Source of the DNA: CAZJKO01 sp964546995
Lineage (GTDB): Bacteria > Bacillota_I > Bacilli_A > RF39 > UBA660
Length of the DNA: 17,502 nucleotides
Reading direction: 5' to 3'
Assembly (NCBI GenBank): GCA_964546995.1
Contig: CAZJKO010000021.1
Coordinates: 1-17,502, forward strand
Shown here piece after piece: positions 6,676 to 14,712 of this stretch; the first letter of the stretch is position 1; every line of letters starts with the position of its first letter. The position numbers and the translations under genes are program-made. The notes below the pieces were generated by a model. It was not told the origin of the DNA. It saw only the letters and a program-made list of their open reading frames with translations, and ran no database searches.

Positions 6676-8076
6676 TTAATATTTAGAAATAACAATGACA
6701 GCACGAACACCAATTTGCCTTGTATTGGTTTCTCCCATAAATAATCCTCGAGCATACCGAACGAGAAAAGCACTGCTGTTGTTTCCTACCATAGCATTCA
6801 TTGTCCAGTAACCTACACTCTCTTCAACTGTTGAAACAGTACTACTAGGATCCCCTGGATCAGCTGGTTCATCTGGATTCCCCGACTCAGATGGTTCAGA
6901 TGGATTAGATGGATCAGATGGTTCAGATGGATCAGATGGTTCAGATGGATCAGAAGGGTCAGATGGATCACTTGACTGCTCTACATAATATGTCATCCAA
7001 CTAGGACAACTTTCTAAATTATCCAAAACACATCCTGTTGCAAGAATTTCTTGTACGGTAATCATTCTGGCTTTGGCTGTTCGTTCTGGCAAAGTATAGC
7101 CATTAGTTGTACATTCTAAATTATTAGGACTACAAGAAGTAAAAGCATTATCTTTAAAAACAGTAGTTCCCATCGTATATGTCTGATCGAGAACATTCGT
7201 CCATCCACTTGTCGCGCTCTCTAGTGCTTCAAGTGCTACTAAAGGTCCTTCTGTATTCGTACGTGAAGAAGACCAATTGACAGGATTGATAGTATTCTCC
7301 ATCTGTTGTAACGTTATCTGGTTGCCATCGTCAGAGATCACATAAAAGTACTTCGACTCTGTATCGTTTACTTGATACTGAATAATCGTTCCTGCATCAT
7401 ACGAAAAAGGCGTATGAGCTAACTCCACACAGGTAGCTTCTTCTCCCGTTAAACAGGTATTAGGATCATATTGATAAACATGACGAATATTTTCGTTCAA
7501 TAGTTTTCCATCATCGTTTGGTGTCTCAACCTTTTGTGAGGATTCTATAGCTAAATTAGCATGAAAGTGATTTCCTTGTACTTCGTTTCCCGCATGATAA
7601 TCGATCCAAACGCGAACTTGATAAGTAATGCTCTCGCCTGGTTCAAGAATTCCAAGCAACAAGTTCTGACGATGATAAAGAAGATAAGTTACTTCACTCT
7701 CTCCTTCTTTTGAAAGCGCAATCTTTAGCTTGTCATCAGGAAAAATCTTATCTTGATCCCCATGTTCTCGATAAAGAGCTTGATTTTCTTTCAAGAAAAC
7801 ACGGTAGTAGGCAGAAATATTTCCATTATTCGTAAGAGTAAATTGATAATAATCAGTATTCATCCCTGTCTCATCTTTCAAGGGTATAGCATTTTCTAAA
7901 TTGATTTCACTCCCCGTTTCGTGAAAATCCATGACCAAGTTACCAGAATGAATCACGTTTTGTTTGCTACCACTTAAAACAAACGTCACAACAGCATAAC
8001 TAACTCCAATGAATAGTATAACCAAAAAGAAAATAACGACGATCATAAACGCATTATTACGTTTTCCTCTTTCCAT
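6676..8076 (-). CDS. Anchored surface protein with DPS/EPS repeats
   Basis: A 466-residue protein. A short basic N-terminus leads into one hydrophobic segment (about 10-32) containing G-V-S-Y-A, resembling the signal region of SipW/TasA-type secreted proteins. A beta-rich region follows with T-L-T-N-N-G-N and A-Y-Y-R-V. Then comes a cysteine-paired region with three CX6-7C pairs. Residues 370-396 are nine (D/E/N)-P-S triplets followed by more Pro/Asp/Glu-rich sequence to about 415. The C-terminus (G-Y-W-T-M-N-A and G-V-R-A-V-I-V-I-S-K-Y) has the look of modules ending G-V-R-P-V-I that are common in gut Firmicute surface proteins. The ATG (8076) is chosen for its AGGAGGG site; in-frame codons upstream overlap the promoter. 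No LPXTG is seen, so it is probably held by its N-terminal helix. Function unknown. Confidence 0.78.
   Translation of the reverse strand: MERGKRNNAFMIVVIFFLVILFIGVSYAVVTFVLSGSKQNVIHSGNLVMDFHETGSEINLENAIPLKDETGMNTDYYQFTLTNNGNISAYYRVFLKENQALYREHGDQDKIFPDDKLKIALSKEGESEVTYLLYHRQNLLLGILEPGESITYQVRVWIDYHAGNEVQGNHFHANLAIESSQKVETPNDDGKLLNENIRHVYQYDPNTCLTGEEATCVELAHTPFSYDAGTIIQYQVNDTESKYFYVISDDGNQITLQQMENTINPVNWSSSRTNTEGPLVALEALESATSGWTNVLDQTYTMGTTVFKDNAFTSCSPNNLECTTNGYTLPERTAKARMITVQEILATGCVLDNLESCPSWMTYYVEQSSDPSDPSDPSEPSDPSEPSDPSNPSEPSESGNPDEPADPGDPSSTVSTVEESVGYWTMNAMVGNNSSAFLVRYARGLFMGETNTRQIGVRAVIVISKY
6889..6969 (-). repeat. Nine-copy 9-bp tandem repeat encoding (D/E/N)PS
   Basis: Nine head-to-tail 9-base units read GATCCATCT or GAACCATCT on the minus strand with small changes. 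The period is three codons, so changes in copy number keep the frame. The product is a stiff, acidic Pro/Ser linker inside the C-terminal part of the surface protein. Confidence 0.92.
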
Positions 8077-8101
8077 TTTATCCCTCCTAGTTTCTAAATT
8101 T

Positions 8102-8130
8102 ATTATAACAACAATTCGTATAAAATACAA
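8102..8130 (-). promoter_or_regulatory. Promoter of the repeat-containing surface protein gene
   Basis: A perfect TATAAT (8107-8102) with TTGTAT (8130-8125) at 17 bases. The predicted transcript starts near 8095 and covers the AGGAGGG site. It lies just downstream of the preceding operon's terminator, so this gene is its own unit. Confidence 0.68.
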
Positions 8131-8135
8131 CAACG

Positions 8136-8177
8136 AAAAACAAGTTTGTCAACCAAATCGTAAACAAACTTGTTTTT
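8136..8177. terminator. Terminator hairpin after the AI-2E-family permease gene
   Basis: A perfect 14-base inverted repeat (8136-8149 and 8164-8177) around a 14-base loop. The arms end in A and T runs, so it can stop transcription in either direction. It sits just after the permease stop codon (8183) and probably ends the yfhO-to-permease operon. Confidence 0.75.
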
Positions 8178-8182
8178 CTTTT

Positions 8183-9244
8183 TTAATCGATCGCGTCTTT
8201 GACTTGTTCCATTTTTCGCTTAATATCATGTTGAAAAAAGTGATACGTACTATTTAGTAAAATAAAGATAGGAAGCGCAATCACAATACCGATAAACCCA
8301 CCGATACTTCCCCCAATCATAACCGCAAAAATACTCCAAAGCGGATTGATGTTATTCGTTTTACCATAGATCTTAGGCGAAATGACATATCCATCTAACT
8401 GAGGGAAAATAAGACAAATAATGAGTGTTCCAACAAAGACAGGAGTCGAAACGACACTAGCAGTAATCACAGCAATAATGTTCGTAATAAGTCCACCAAA
8501 ATAAGGAATGATCGTAGTAACACAAGCAAGAATACCAAGAAGAAGCCAGTTCGGATGTCCGACAATCCAAAAGACCAAACAATATTCCACTAACTGAATC
8601 AACATAAAAATGATAAGTCCATGAAAGTACTGTCCAATTTCGTAATCCAATGACTTCACATAACGAAATCCCCGACCCTTAAAACTCATTAAAAACTCTT
8701 TCGTTTCCTTGCGAATCTTATCCATATCCGCTAAGAAGTAAATCGATACAATGATGATGATAATCGTCTTTGTAATATAGTCGATTCCCTTACCGACAAG
8801 ATCGAATGTACCGCTAGAAATAAACGTTCCAAGACTTTTAATAACATCGTTTAATGCATCAGAAATCGTAATTTGAAAATCACCCAAATTAATATCAAAC
8901 TTACTAGAAATATCTTGCAACACCTCGATCACCATTTTCGAAAACAAAATCAATTGATCGTAGATGAGTGGTAACGTAATCGAAAGAAGAATAGCGGCCA
9001 AAAGTAACACAGCAATAACGACGATCGTAACTGCAAGTTGCTTTCTCACTCCTTTTCTCTCCAAGTACGTGACAAAAGGATGGAGACCATAAGCAACCGC
9101 AAAGGCGATAATAAAAGGAAAAATGATCCCTAAAAATCGTAGGACAAGTCCACCCCATACTCCGATTGTCGAAACGCCAAGATACAAAACGAGCATCAAA
9201 AGAAGAATGTTCAAAAGTTGATAATTAATCTTATTTTTAAACAT
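8183..9244 (-). CDS. AI-2E family transporter (PerM/YdiK type)
   Basis: A 353-residue polytopic protein with about seven or eight membrane segments and a central soluble stretch (about 130-160) after the first three. The C-terminal half has the family's conserved I-P-Y-F-G-G-L-I block, then P-Q-L-D-G-Y-V-I-S-P-K-I-Y-G and the glycine-rich helix G-G-S-I-G-G-F-I-G. The family was named after the quorum-signal exporter TqsA, but many members are sodium or organic-solute antiporters, so the substrate is open. A GTG at 9253 is in frame and overlaps the dtd stop. The ATG at 9244 is preferred because GAGAGGTG is correctly spaced. It is the last gene of the operon. Confidence 0.9.
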   Translation of the reverse strand: MFKNKINYQLLNILLLMLVLYLGVSTIGVWGGLVLRFLGIIFPFIIAFAVAYGLHPFVTYLERKGVRKQLAVTIVVIAVLLLAAILLSITLPLIYDQLILFSKMVIEVLQDISSKFDINLGDFQITISDALNDVIKSLGTFISSGTFDLVGKGIDYITKTIIIIIVSIYFLADMDKIRKETKEFLMSFKGRGFRYVKSLDYEIGQYFHGLIIFMLIQLVEYCLVFWIVGHPNWLLLGILACVTTIIPYFGGLITNIIAVITASVVSTPVFVGTLIICLIFPQLDGYVISPKIYGKTNNINPLWSIFAVMIGGSIGGFIGIVIALPIFILLNSTYHFFQHDIKRKMEQVKDAID

Positions 9245-9249
9245 GTTAT

Positions 9250-9684
9250 TCACCTCTCTAATAAAATTGTAACAGGGCCATCATTCGTAAAAGAAACCCG
9301 CATGTGTTCACCAAATTTTCCCGTCGAAACAGGACAGTAACGTTTTAATATCTCATTCCATTTTTCATAAAGGGGAAAAGACAAACTAGATGGAAGAGCT
9401 TGTTTGTAACTAGGGCGACATCCCTTGTCACAAAGAGCATACAAAGTAAATTGGGAAACGGAAAGTACGGAACCCGAAACATCCAAAAGACTGCGATTCA
9501 TCACCCCATTTTCATCATCGAAAATGCGAAGTGAAACAATTTTCTTAGCCATCCACTCCATCGTTTCTACCGTATCACCTTCCGTAAAACAAACAAATAA
9601 CAAAAGCCCGTGATCGATACGACCGACTTCTTCGAAAGAAACCGTAACCGAAGCTTGATCGACACGTTGTAATAAAACTCTCAT
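9250..9684 (-). CDS. dtd: D-aminoacyl-tRNA deacylase
   Basis: A 144-residue protein, the normal length. It starts M-R-V-L-L-Q-R-V, has the catalytic S-Q-F-T-L-Y-A motif in the middle, and N-D-G-P-V-T near the C-terminus carrying the Gly-Pro pair that excludes L-amino acids. Dtd hydrolyses D-amino acids (and glycine misattached to tRNA-Ala) from tRNA in the cytoplasm. Its ATG overlaps the rel stop by four bases, so the two are translationally coupled, the same rel-dtd pairing as in Bacillus. Confidence 0.96.
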   Translation of the reverse strand: MRVLLQRVDQASVTVSFEEVGRIDHGLLLFVCFTEGDTVETMEWMAKKIVSLRIFDDENGVMNRSLLDVSGSVLSVSQFTLYALCDKGCRPSYKQALPSSLSFPLYEKWNEILKRYCPVSTGKFGEHMRVSFTNDGPVTILLER

Positions 9685-11828
9685 CGGATAATCCTCTCCA
9701 CATCCAAAATGTAAGGAAGACTACGAAGAGATGCCATCATCTTCTCCAAAACATCGGTATTCATAACATAAAAATCAACTTCGTAGTTAATCGTTTCCCG
9801 ATGATTCGTCGTCACAATACGATCGATACTAACATCAAAAGAACCCGTTTTTTGGATGATTTCAACCAATTTATTGTCTAAACTATTCGTATAGATCATA
9901 ACTGTCGTCAAATATTTTCGATTCGTAGTATCACCCCACGATGCCTTAACACATCGCTCCATCATACTAGATAAATTAGGACAAGTCGTTCGATGGATCG
10001 TAATCCCATTTCCTTTTGTAATGTAACCAATCAAATCATCTCCTGGAATAGGCGAACAACAAGCAGCAAGATTGACCTTAACCTTATCGATACCTGCAAT
10101 AATAATATCTTGATCGATACGTTTAGAAAAAGATTTTGTTTTCAAAACTGGAACTTCTTCCTCTTTTTTATAAATAGCATGAATAACACTATTAGGGGAA
10201 GTCTTTAAATTGCCAATCGTAAGATACATCTCATCCAAAGAACTAAGATGTAACTGATCTAAAATTTGCAAGACATGTTCTTCCGTTAAAAACTCACTAA
10301 ACGGAATTTTTCGTTTCCGAAGTTCTTTTTCCAACAACTCTTTTCCTCGTTCTTGATAAACTTCTTTCTCACTCTTCGCAAAATAAGAACGAATCTTATT
10401 TTTCGTCTGATTGCTTTTGGCAATTTGAATCCACTCTTTATTAGGATGTCCATTCTTATTCGTATGAATCTTTACTACATCATTATCTTGTAGTTCATAG
10501 TCCAAAGGAACAATTGCATCGTTAACAATTGCACCGACCATTGTCTCTCCAATCCTCGTATGAACTCGATAAGCAAAATCGATAGGCGTAGCACCCCGTG
10601 GCAATTCGATCACATCCCCGCGAGGGGTAAAAACGTAGATATTGTCATTTAGAACCTCTTCTTGAATACTGCTAACCAAATCCTCTTTCGAAAGCTCTTC
10701 TTCCGAAAGTTCCATCATTGCTTTAAAAAACTGTAACTTTTGCTCCGTCGTATTTTTCAAAATCTTCGACGCATCTTTGTGCTCTTTATAAGCCCAATGT
10801 GAAGCAACTCCATTCTCTGCAATCTCATTCATCTGATGAGTTCTAATTTGCACTTCAAACAACTGACCAGACACACCAAATACAGTAGTATGAAGCGATT
10901 GATAACCATTCGGTTTAGGCATAGCAATATAATCTTTAAATCGTTTCGCTAAAGGTTTAAATTTAGAATGAATAATCCCAAGAACCAAATAACAATCCTG
11001 CTCTGTATCCACCAAAATGCGAAGAGCCAACAAATCGTAAATATCGCTGAATTTCTTACCTTTATTAAGCTTATTATAAATACTATAAATACTCTTAGCA
11101 CGACCTTTGATCTCAAAAGAAATATGGTGAGAAGTCAAAAGTTGTGACACTTCTTGTTGCATCAAAGATACCGTGGTATCTCGTTCTAATTTGGTATTGT
11201 TAAGTCGCTCTGCAATATCGTAAAAAACATCTGGTTTCAAATAACGTAACGACAAATCCTCAAGTTCACTTTTTATTTTATGAATACCCAAATGGTGAGC
11301 AATTGGTGCAAAAATTTCCAATGTCTCTTTTGCCACCTCTTTCTGCTTATCGCTAGGAAGGGCAAAAAGGGTTCTCATATTGTGAAGACGTTCCGCCAGT
11401 TTAATGACAATCACACGAACATCTTCACTCATCCCCACAATAATCTTTTTATAATACTCTACCAAATAATCATTCTCGGTAGAAAAGTGAATCTTCGTCA
11501 GTTTCGTTACCCCACTGACAAGTCCTTGAACTTCGCTTCCAAACAAAGCCAAAATTTCATCTTTCGATACATCGCATAAAGCAATCACATCGTGAAGTAA
11601 ACTCGCCACAATGCTAGGAACATCAGCATAAATAGATGTCAAAATAATCGAAACAGCCAAAGGATGCGAAATATAAGGATCCCCATTCTTACGATACTGT
11701 AGCGCATGCTTGGATAACGCATATTGATAAGCCTTTTCAATCTGATTTAATGCATCATCGTCCTTCACATACTTTTTCACCTTTGAAAGAAGAAGTGCAT
11801 AAGAACAAGCATATTTTTCTTTTGTCAA
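9681..11828 (-). CDS. rel: (p)ppGpp synthetase Rel with an altered hydrolase site
   Basis: A 715-residue long RelA/SpoT homologue. In order: HD hydrolase domain (about 30-190), synthetase (about 225-345, with G-R-A-K-S-I-Y-S-I, the R-F-K-D loop typical of Gram-positive Rel, P-K-P-N-G-Y-Q-S-L-H and E-V-Q-I-R-T), TGS (about 395-455), a Cys-rich domain with A-A-C-C-S-P-I-P-G-D, and a C-terminal ACT domain. In the HD domain Arg46, His55, His79, Asp80 and Asn150 are kept. The usual H-D-V-V-E-D-T reads H-D-V-I-A-L-C, and the metal-ligand Asp in L-A-D-R-L-H-N-M is Glu146. The synthetase looks intact. The start is TTG, eight bases after AGGAGG; no ATG fits. It is third in the operon, overlapping dtd. 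Confidence 0.95.
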   Translation of the reverse strand: MTKEKYACSYALLLSKVKKYVKDDDALNQIEKAYQYALSKHALQYRKNGDPYISHPLAVSIILTSIYADVPSIVASLLHDVIALCDVSKDEILALFGSEVQGLVSGVTKLTKIHFSTENDYLVEYYKKIIVGMSEDVRVIVIKLAERLHNMRTLFALPSDKQKEVAKETLEIFAPIAHHLGIHKIKSELEDLSLRYLKPDVFYDIAERLNNTKLERDTTVSLMQQEVSQLLTSHHISFEIKGRAKSIYSIYNKLNKGKKFSDIYDLLALRILVDTEQDCYLVLGIIHSKFKPLAKRFKDYIAMPKPNGYQSLHTTVFGVSGQLFEVQIRTHQMNEIAENGVASHWAYKEHKDASKILKNTTEQKLQFFKAMMELSEEELSKEDLVSSIQEEVLNDNIYVFTPRGDVIELPRGATPIDFAYRVHTRIGETMVGAIVNDAIVPLDYELQDNDVVKIHTNKNGHPNKEWIQIAKSNQTKNKIRSYFAKSEKEVYQERGKELLEKELRKRKIPFSEFLTEEHVLQILDQLHLSSLDEMYLTIGNLKTSPNSVIHAIYKKEEEVPVLKTKSFSKRIDQDIIIAGIDKVKVNLAACCSPIPGDDLIGYITKGNGITIHRTTCPNLSSMMERCVKASWGDTTNRKYLTTVMIYTNSLDNKLVEIIQKTGSFDVSIDRIVTTNHRETINYEVDFYVMNTDVLEKMMASLRSLPYILDVERIIR

Positions 11829-11848
11829 AGACTATCCCTCCTTTCCTA

Positions 11849-12109
11849 TTAAGATTCCACTTTCGCCCGTTTTTTCTTCCATTTTTCCTTAAAGTACACA
11901 TTCAAAGAATCCATATCGACACTTAAAATATCCGAAACCATATCAGATACCGTAAGACCTTGAGCAACCCGCCATTTAGAAAGAGACAAGCACTCAAAAA
12001 TATCTTCTTCTCTAATGTATTCAAAACCATTACGACTTAATTCGTGCCGTTTTGTCCTAAGAGCAGGTAACATTCTTTTATATAGATCTTCAAGATTATC
12101 AAACTCCAT
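11849..12109 (-). CDS. comN: ComN-like post-transcriptional regulator
   Basis: An 86-residue soluble protein. The pattern L-Y-K-R-M-L-P-A-L-R-T-K, then E-Y-I-R-E-E-D-I-F-E-C-L, K-W-R and V-S-D-M-V-S-D-I-L-S matches the small Bacillus ComN (YrzD) family. In Bacillus ComN raises competence comE mRNA output post-transcriptionally. Whether that holds here is unknown, and no competence genes are in view. The ATG lies inside the end of yfhO (11-base overlap) with an AGGTGAT site, so it is coupled to yfhO. In Bacillus, comN lies between spoVB and the rel-dtd region, which supports the call. Confidence 0.8.
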   Translation of the reverse strand: MEFDNLEDLYKRMLPALRTKRHELSRNGFEYIREEDIFECLSLSKWRVAQGLTVSDMVSDILSVDMDSLNVYFKEKWKKKRAKVES

Positions 12110-14630
12110 TCAAATCACCTCGTCTTTTCTTTCGTTTACCACAAATCTTAGTAGCGACACCCATAACAAGAAGGATAAAACCACTAACGAAAGATCCCAT
12201 TCTGCCTTCCTTCGCCCACGGTGCTTCATAACGAATCACAATATGGTGTTTTCCTGTATCAAGAGGAAACCCTAAAAAGGCCGTATTCACTTTTTCATAA
12301 GCAGTCTCTTTACCGTCAACTAACACCAAAAAACCTTCATCATAAGGAATACTACTAACAAAATAACCATCTTCCACCACATCGATATCGCCCTCGATCG
12401 CATCCCCCTTCGTACGTTCTAAATCAAAAACAAACGGAGTAAGAGAAGAAGCTCTCTTTGTCACAATTTCATAATCGTATAAATAAGTATGGATATCTTC
12501 AATTTCATAGACACCAGGATCGATGATCACTTCTAACGAAGAAAGCCCATCACCCGATAATACATATTGAAAATGATAGTTATCATTCGCATAAATCCAA
12601 TCGGTACAAGTAAGTTTGTTGGTCATACCATTAATCGTAATAGCACGGTCTCCTATCGTACAATCTTGTCGATTTTGAATTTGAAAATCCAAAAGCAAAA
12701 TCTTTCCCGTCAAATCAGCATCCGTATGGAGAAAAACCGTCTCTTTCTTATGGACCTCAAGACGCATCATCTGCCCATCTCTTTCTACGTTAAAAGAAGG
12801 CTCTGTATCACTTTTAAAAGAAAGAAACGCTTCCTGAATAGAAGAAGAGAAAGAAGAACCCTTCCCATCGACAACCGTATTCTCCATAAGGGCTGAAACT
12901 CGTTCAGGATAAGAAAAGGAATCGAATACCTGACTAGATAACAACTTAGAATCATGATACATAAGAGGAAAAACATAATCGTTCCGATAAGCATTTCCTT
13001 CAAATATAGGATAGTAACCCAAAGGAACAGCTTTCTGATTAGAAGTAAAAACATACTTCACACCCATAAACGTATTCAAAAGAACATTGGGATGAGCCGT
13101 TACCATCAAATTATTACGGTTCGATATCGCATTGCCGAGTTCCTTTCGAAAAAAATCTTGATAATAAGCATTTTGAACCGAAGAATAAACACTCGCATGA
13201 TAATACCCTTCGCCATACACTTTATTGATCGTAGGAAGCGCATAATTGAGCATTGCCATTCGATAAATTCCCTCATCTTTCTCTTTTATATCCGAAACAA
13301 GTTGTTTCTGATCAACCGGAAAAACCTTTTGATAACGATCGTAAGAAACATAGTTTTCTAATAAATTCGAAGTAAGACAAGAACCAAATGCAAAAACGAA
13401 ACACAAAGCGAAAAAGGATAATGCATGGTTCTTTTTTAAAAAGAACCAATATCCAGTCAACGTTAAAAGAAAATCGAGAACAAAAAGAAGAAAATAATTT
13501 CCATGAGGCGTTTTCAATTGACAAAGAACAGCAAAAACAAAAACGGATCCAAACAATAAACGAAGTGATTTCACCCGATTTTTTAACACATCTTCGATAA
13601 AAAAGGAAAGAATGAGTCCTACGAGAGGTAAAAACGGAATAAGAGCTTTTCCCCTCAAATAAAGACCCCCATTCAAAAGATAAATCACGAAAGGACAAAC
13701 CAACAAAAGACTAACGACGATCGATAAAAATCGTTTATCTTTTTCATTTAACGTCATTCCATACCCTAAAGCAAGAAGAGATAGTACGGTAAATCCAAGA
13801 CCATAACCATCGTATAAAAACGTCTTTAAATCAAAGTGAGGAAGAAAAAGATCCAAAAGAGAAATCGAGGAAGAAGTTCCTCCTCTACCGTGAAGAACAA
13901 CATAAAGAGTGGGAAAAAGCAAAAACGAAGCAAGAAAGATACCTAGTAAGAAAGGAATAGATATTCGAAGGCCATCACACAAAAACGTCTTAAAAGTAAC
14001 ATGCTGTCTTTGAAAATAACGATAAAGATAATAGACAACAAGAACCAAAAGCCCCCCGATACTATAGTAGTAACTCGTTAAAATCATGAGAAAAATGCTA
14101 AGAATGAGAAAAGAAGATCCCTTCTTTTCTAGATAACGATCGATTCCGATCAACCCCAATATCAGAAATGGCATGTAACTAACAAACATAAAATGGCGAT
14201 GTGCTTGATAAATCAATGGCGTTGCCATGGCAAAAAAACAAGAAGTAAGAAAAGCCCCCTGAATAGAAACACCACGTCTTTTCAAAAAAGAATAGAAAAG
14301 AAGCACACTGCTAATGGTAACCCCAATCATCATAATTTGAATAAACGTAACCATTTCTAAATGAGGAAACAAATAGGAAAAGTACATAAGAGGATGAAAA
14401 AGACCATAGTAAGAAAAATGAAAGATATTTTGTCCTCCCCCAATACCAAAAGCAAAATTAGGAAAGAAACTCCCCGTTTCGTAAAATAAATGGCGAAAAT
14501 ATTCAGGAAAAACCGTATGTTGATTTAACCAATCGACATTAGAACCAAATAAATTCCCATGGCTCCCCAATAAAATGAGGACAAGAACAAGTATAGAAAG
14601 TATAATATAACAAAATTTTTCTTTTTTCAT
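12099..14630 (-). CDS. yfhO: YfhO-family polytopic membrane protein (glycosyltransferase-like)
   Basis: An 843-residue protein. It has about a dozen membrane segments in the first 420 residues and a large extracytoplasmic beta-rich domain (about 430-800). One C-terminal membrane helix (about 815-832) and a basic tail complete it. The N-terminal G-S-N-V-D-W-L-N-Q-H region, the Y-Y-G-L-F-H-P loop and the C-terminal V-D-G-K-E-T-A-Y-E-K-V-N-T-A-F-L-G-F module are typical of YfhO. In Bacillus and Listeria, relatives add sugars to lipoteichoic acid outside the membrane using a lipid-linked donor; the sugar here cannot be told. The ATG has a GATGAGGAT site. It heads the minus-strand operon and diverges from spoVB. 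Confidence 0.9.
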   Translation of the reverse strand: MKKEKFCYIILSILVLVLILLGSHGNLFGSNVDWLNQHTVFPEYFRHLFYETGSFFPNFAFGIGGGQNIFHFSYYGLFHPLMYFSYLFPHLEMVTFIQIMMIGVTISSVLLFYSFLKRRGVSIQGAFLTSCFFAMATPLIYQAHRHFMFVSYMPFLILGLIGIDRYLEKKGSSFLILSIFLMILTSYYYSIGGLLVLVVYYLYRYFQRQHVTFKTFLCDGLRISIPFLLGIFLASFLLFPTLYVVLHGRGGTSSSISLLDLFLPHFDLKTFLYDGYGLGFTVLSLLALGYGMTLNEKDKRFLSIVVSLLLVCPFVIYLLNGGLYLRGKALIPFLPLVGLILSFFIEDVLKNRVKSLRLLFGSVFVFAVLCQLKTPHGNYFLLFVLDFLLTLTGYWFFLKKNHALSFFALCFVFAFGSCLTSNLLENYVSYDRYQKVFPVDQKQLVSDIKEKDEGIYRMAMLNYALPTINKVYGEGYYHASVYSSVQNAYYQDFFRKELGNAISNRNNLMVTAHPNVLLNTFMGVKYVFTSNQKAVPLGYYPIFEGNAYRNDYVFPLMYHDSKLLSSQVFDSFSYPERVSALMENTVVDGKGSSFSSSIQEAFLSFKSDTEPSFNVERDGQMMRLEVHKKETVFLHTDADLTGKILLLDFQIQNRQDCTIGDRAITINGMTNKLTCTDWIYANDNYHFQYVLSGDGLSSLEVIIDPGVYEIEDIHTYLYDYEIVTKRASSLTPFVFDLERTKGDAIEGDIDVVEDGYFVSSIPYDEGFLVLVDGKETAYEKVNTAFLGFPLDTGKHHIVIRYEAPWAKEGRMGSFVSGFILLVMGVATKICGKRKKRRGDLNGV

Positions 14631-14674
14631 GAATCCTCATCCATTTCTTTTTTTAGTTTGATATACATATATAT

Positions 14675-14703
14675 ATTATAACGAATTTTCCTCATCTTGG
14701 AAA
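14675..14703 (-). promoter_or_regulatory. Promoter of the yfhO-comN-rel-dtd-permease operon
   Basis: A perfect TATAAT (14680-14675) with TTTCCA (14703-14698) at 17 bases, in the 82-base divergent gap. The predicted start near 14668 gives a leader of about 38 bases before yfhO. The -35 overlaps the spoVB ribosome binding region, so the divergent units could interfere. Confidence 0.62.
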
Positions 14704-14712
14704 GGAGATTTT

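Noticed and set aside
6889..6969. Tandem repeat as a phase-variable on/off switch or CRISPR-like array
   Set aside because: The unit is nine bases, so copy changes keep the frame. There are no spacers.
8136..8177. 14-base inverted repeat as the end of a mobile element
   Set aside because: No transposase or target duplication is nearby, and the A/T-flanked hairpin follows an operon's last stop codon.
12954..13698. Several antisense or out-of-frame ORFs within yfhO
   Set aside because: They overlap a continuous 843-codon gene, and their Ser/Phe/Cys- or Ile/Arg-rich sequences look like frame shadows without start signals.
14641..14700. TTGATA and TATAAC as a spoVB promoter
   Set aside because: The spacing is only 13 bases. 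The AT-rich gap has no plus-strand box pair at 16-18 bases that I can defend.
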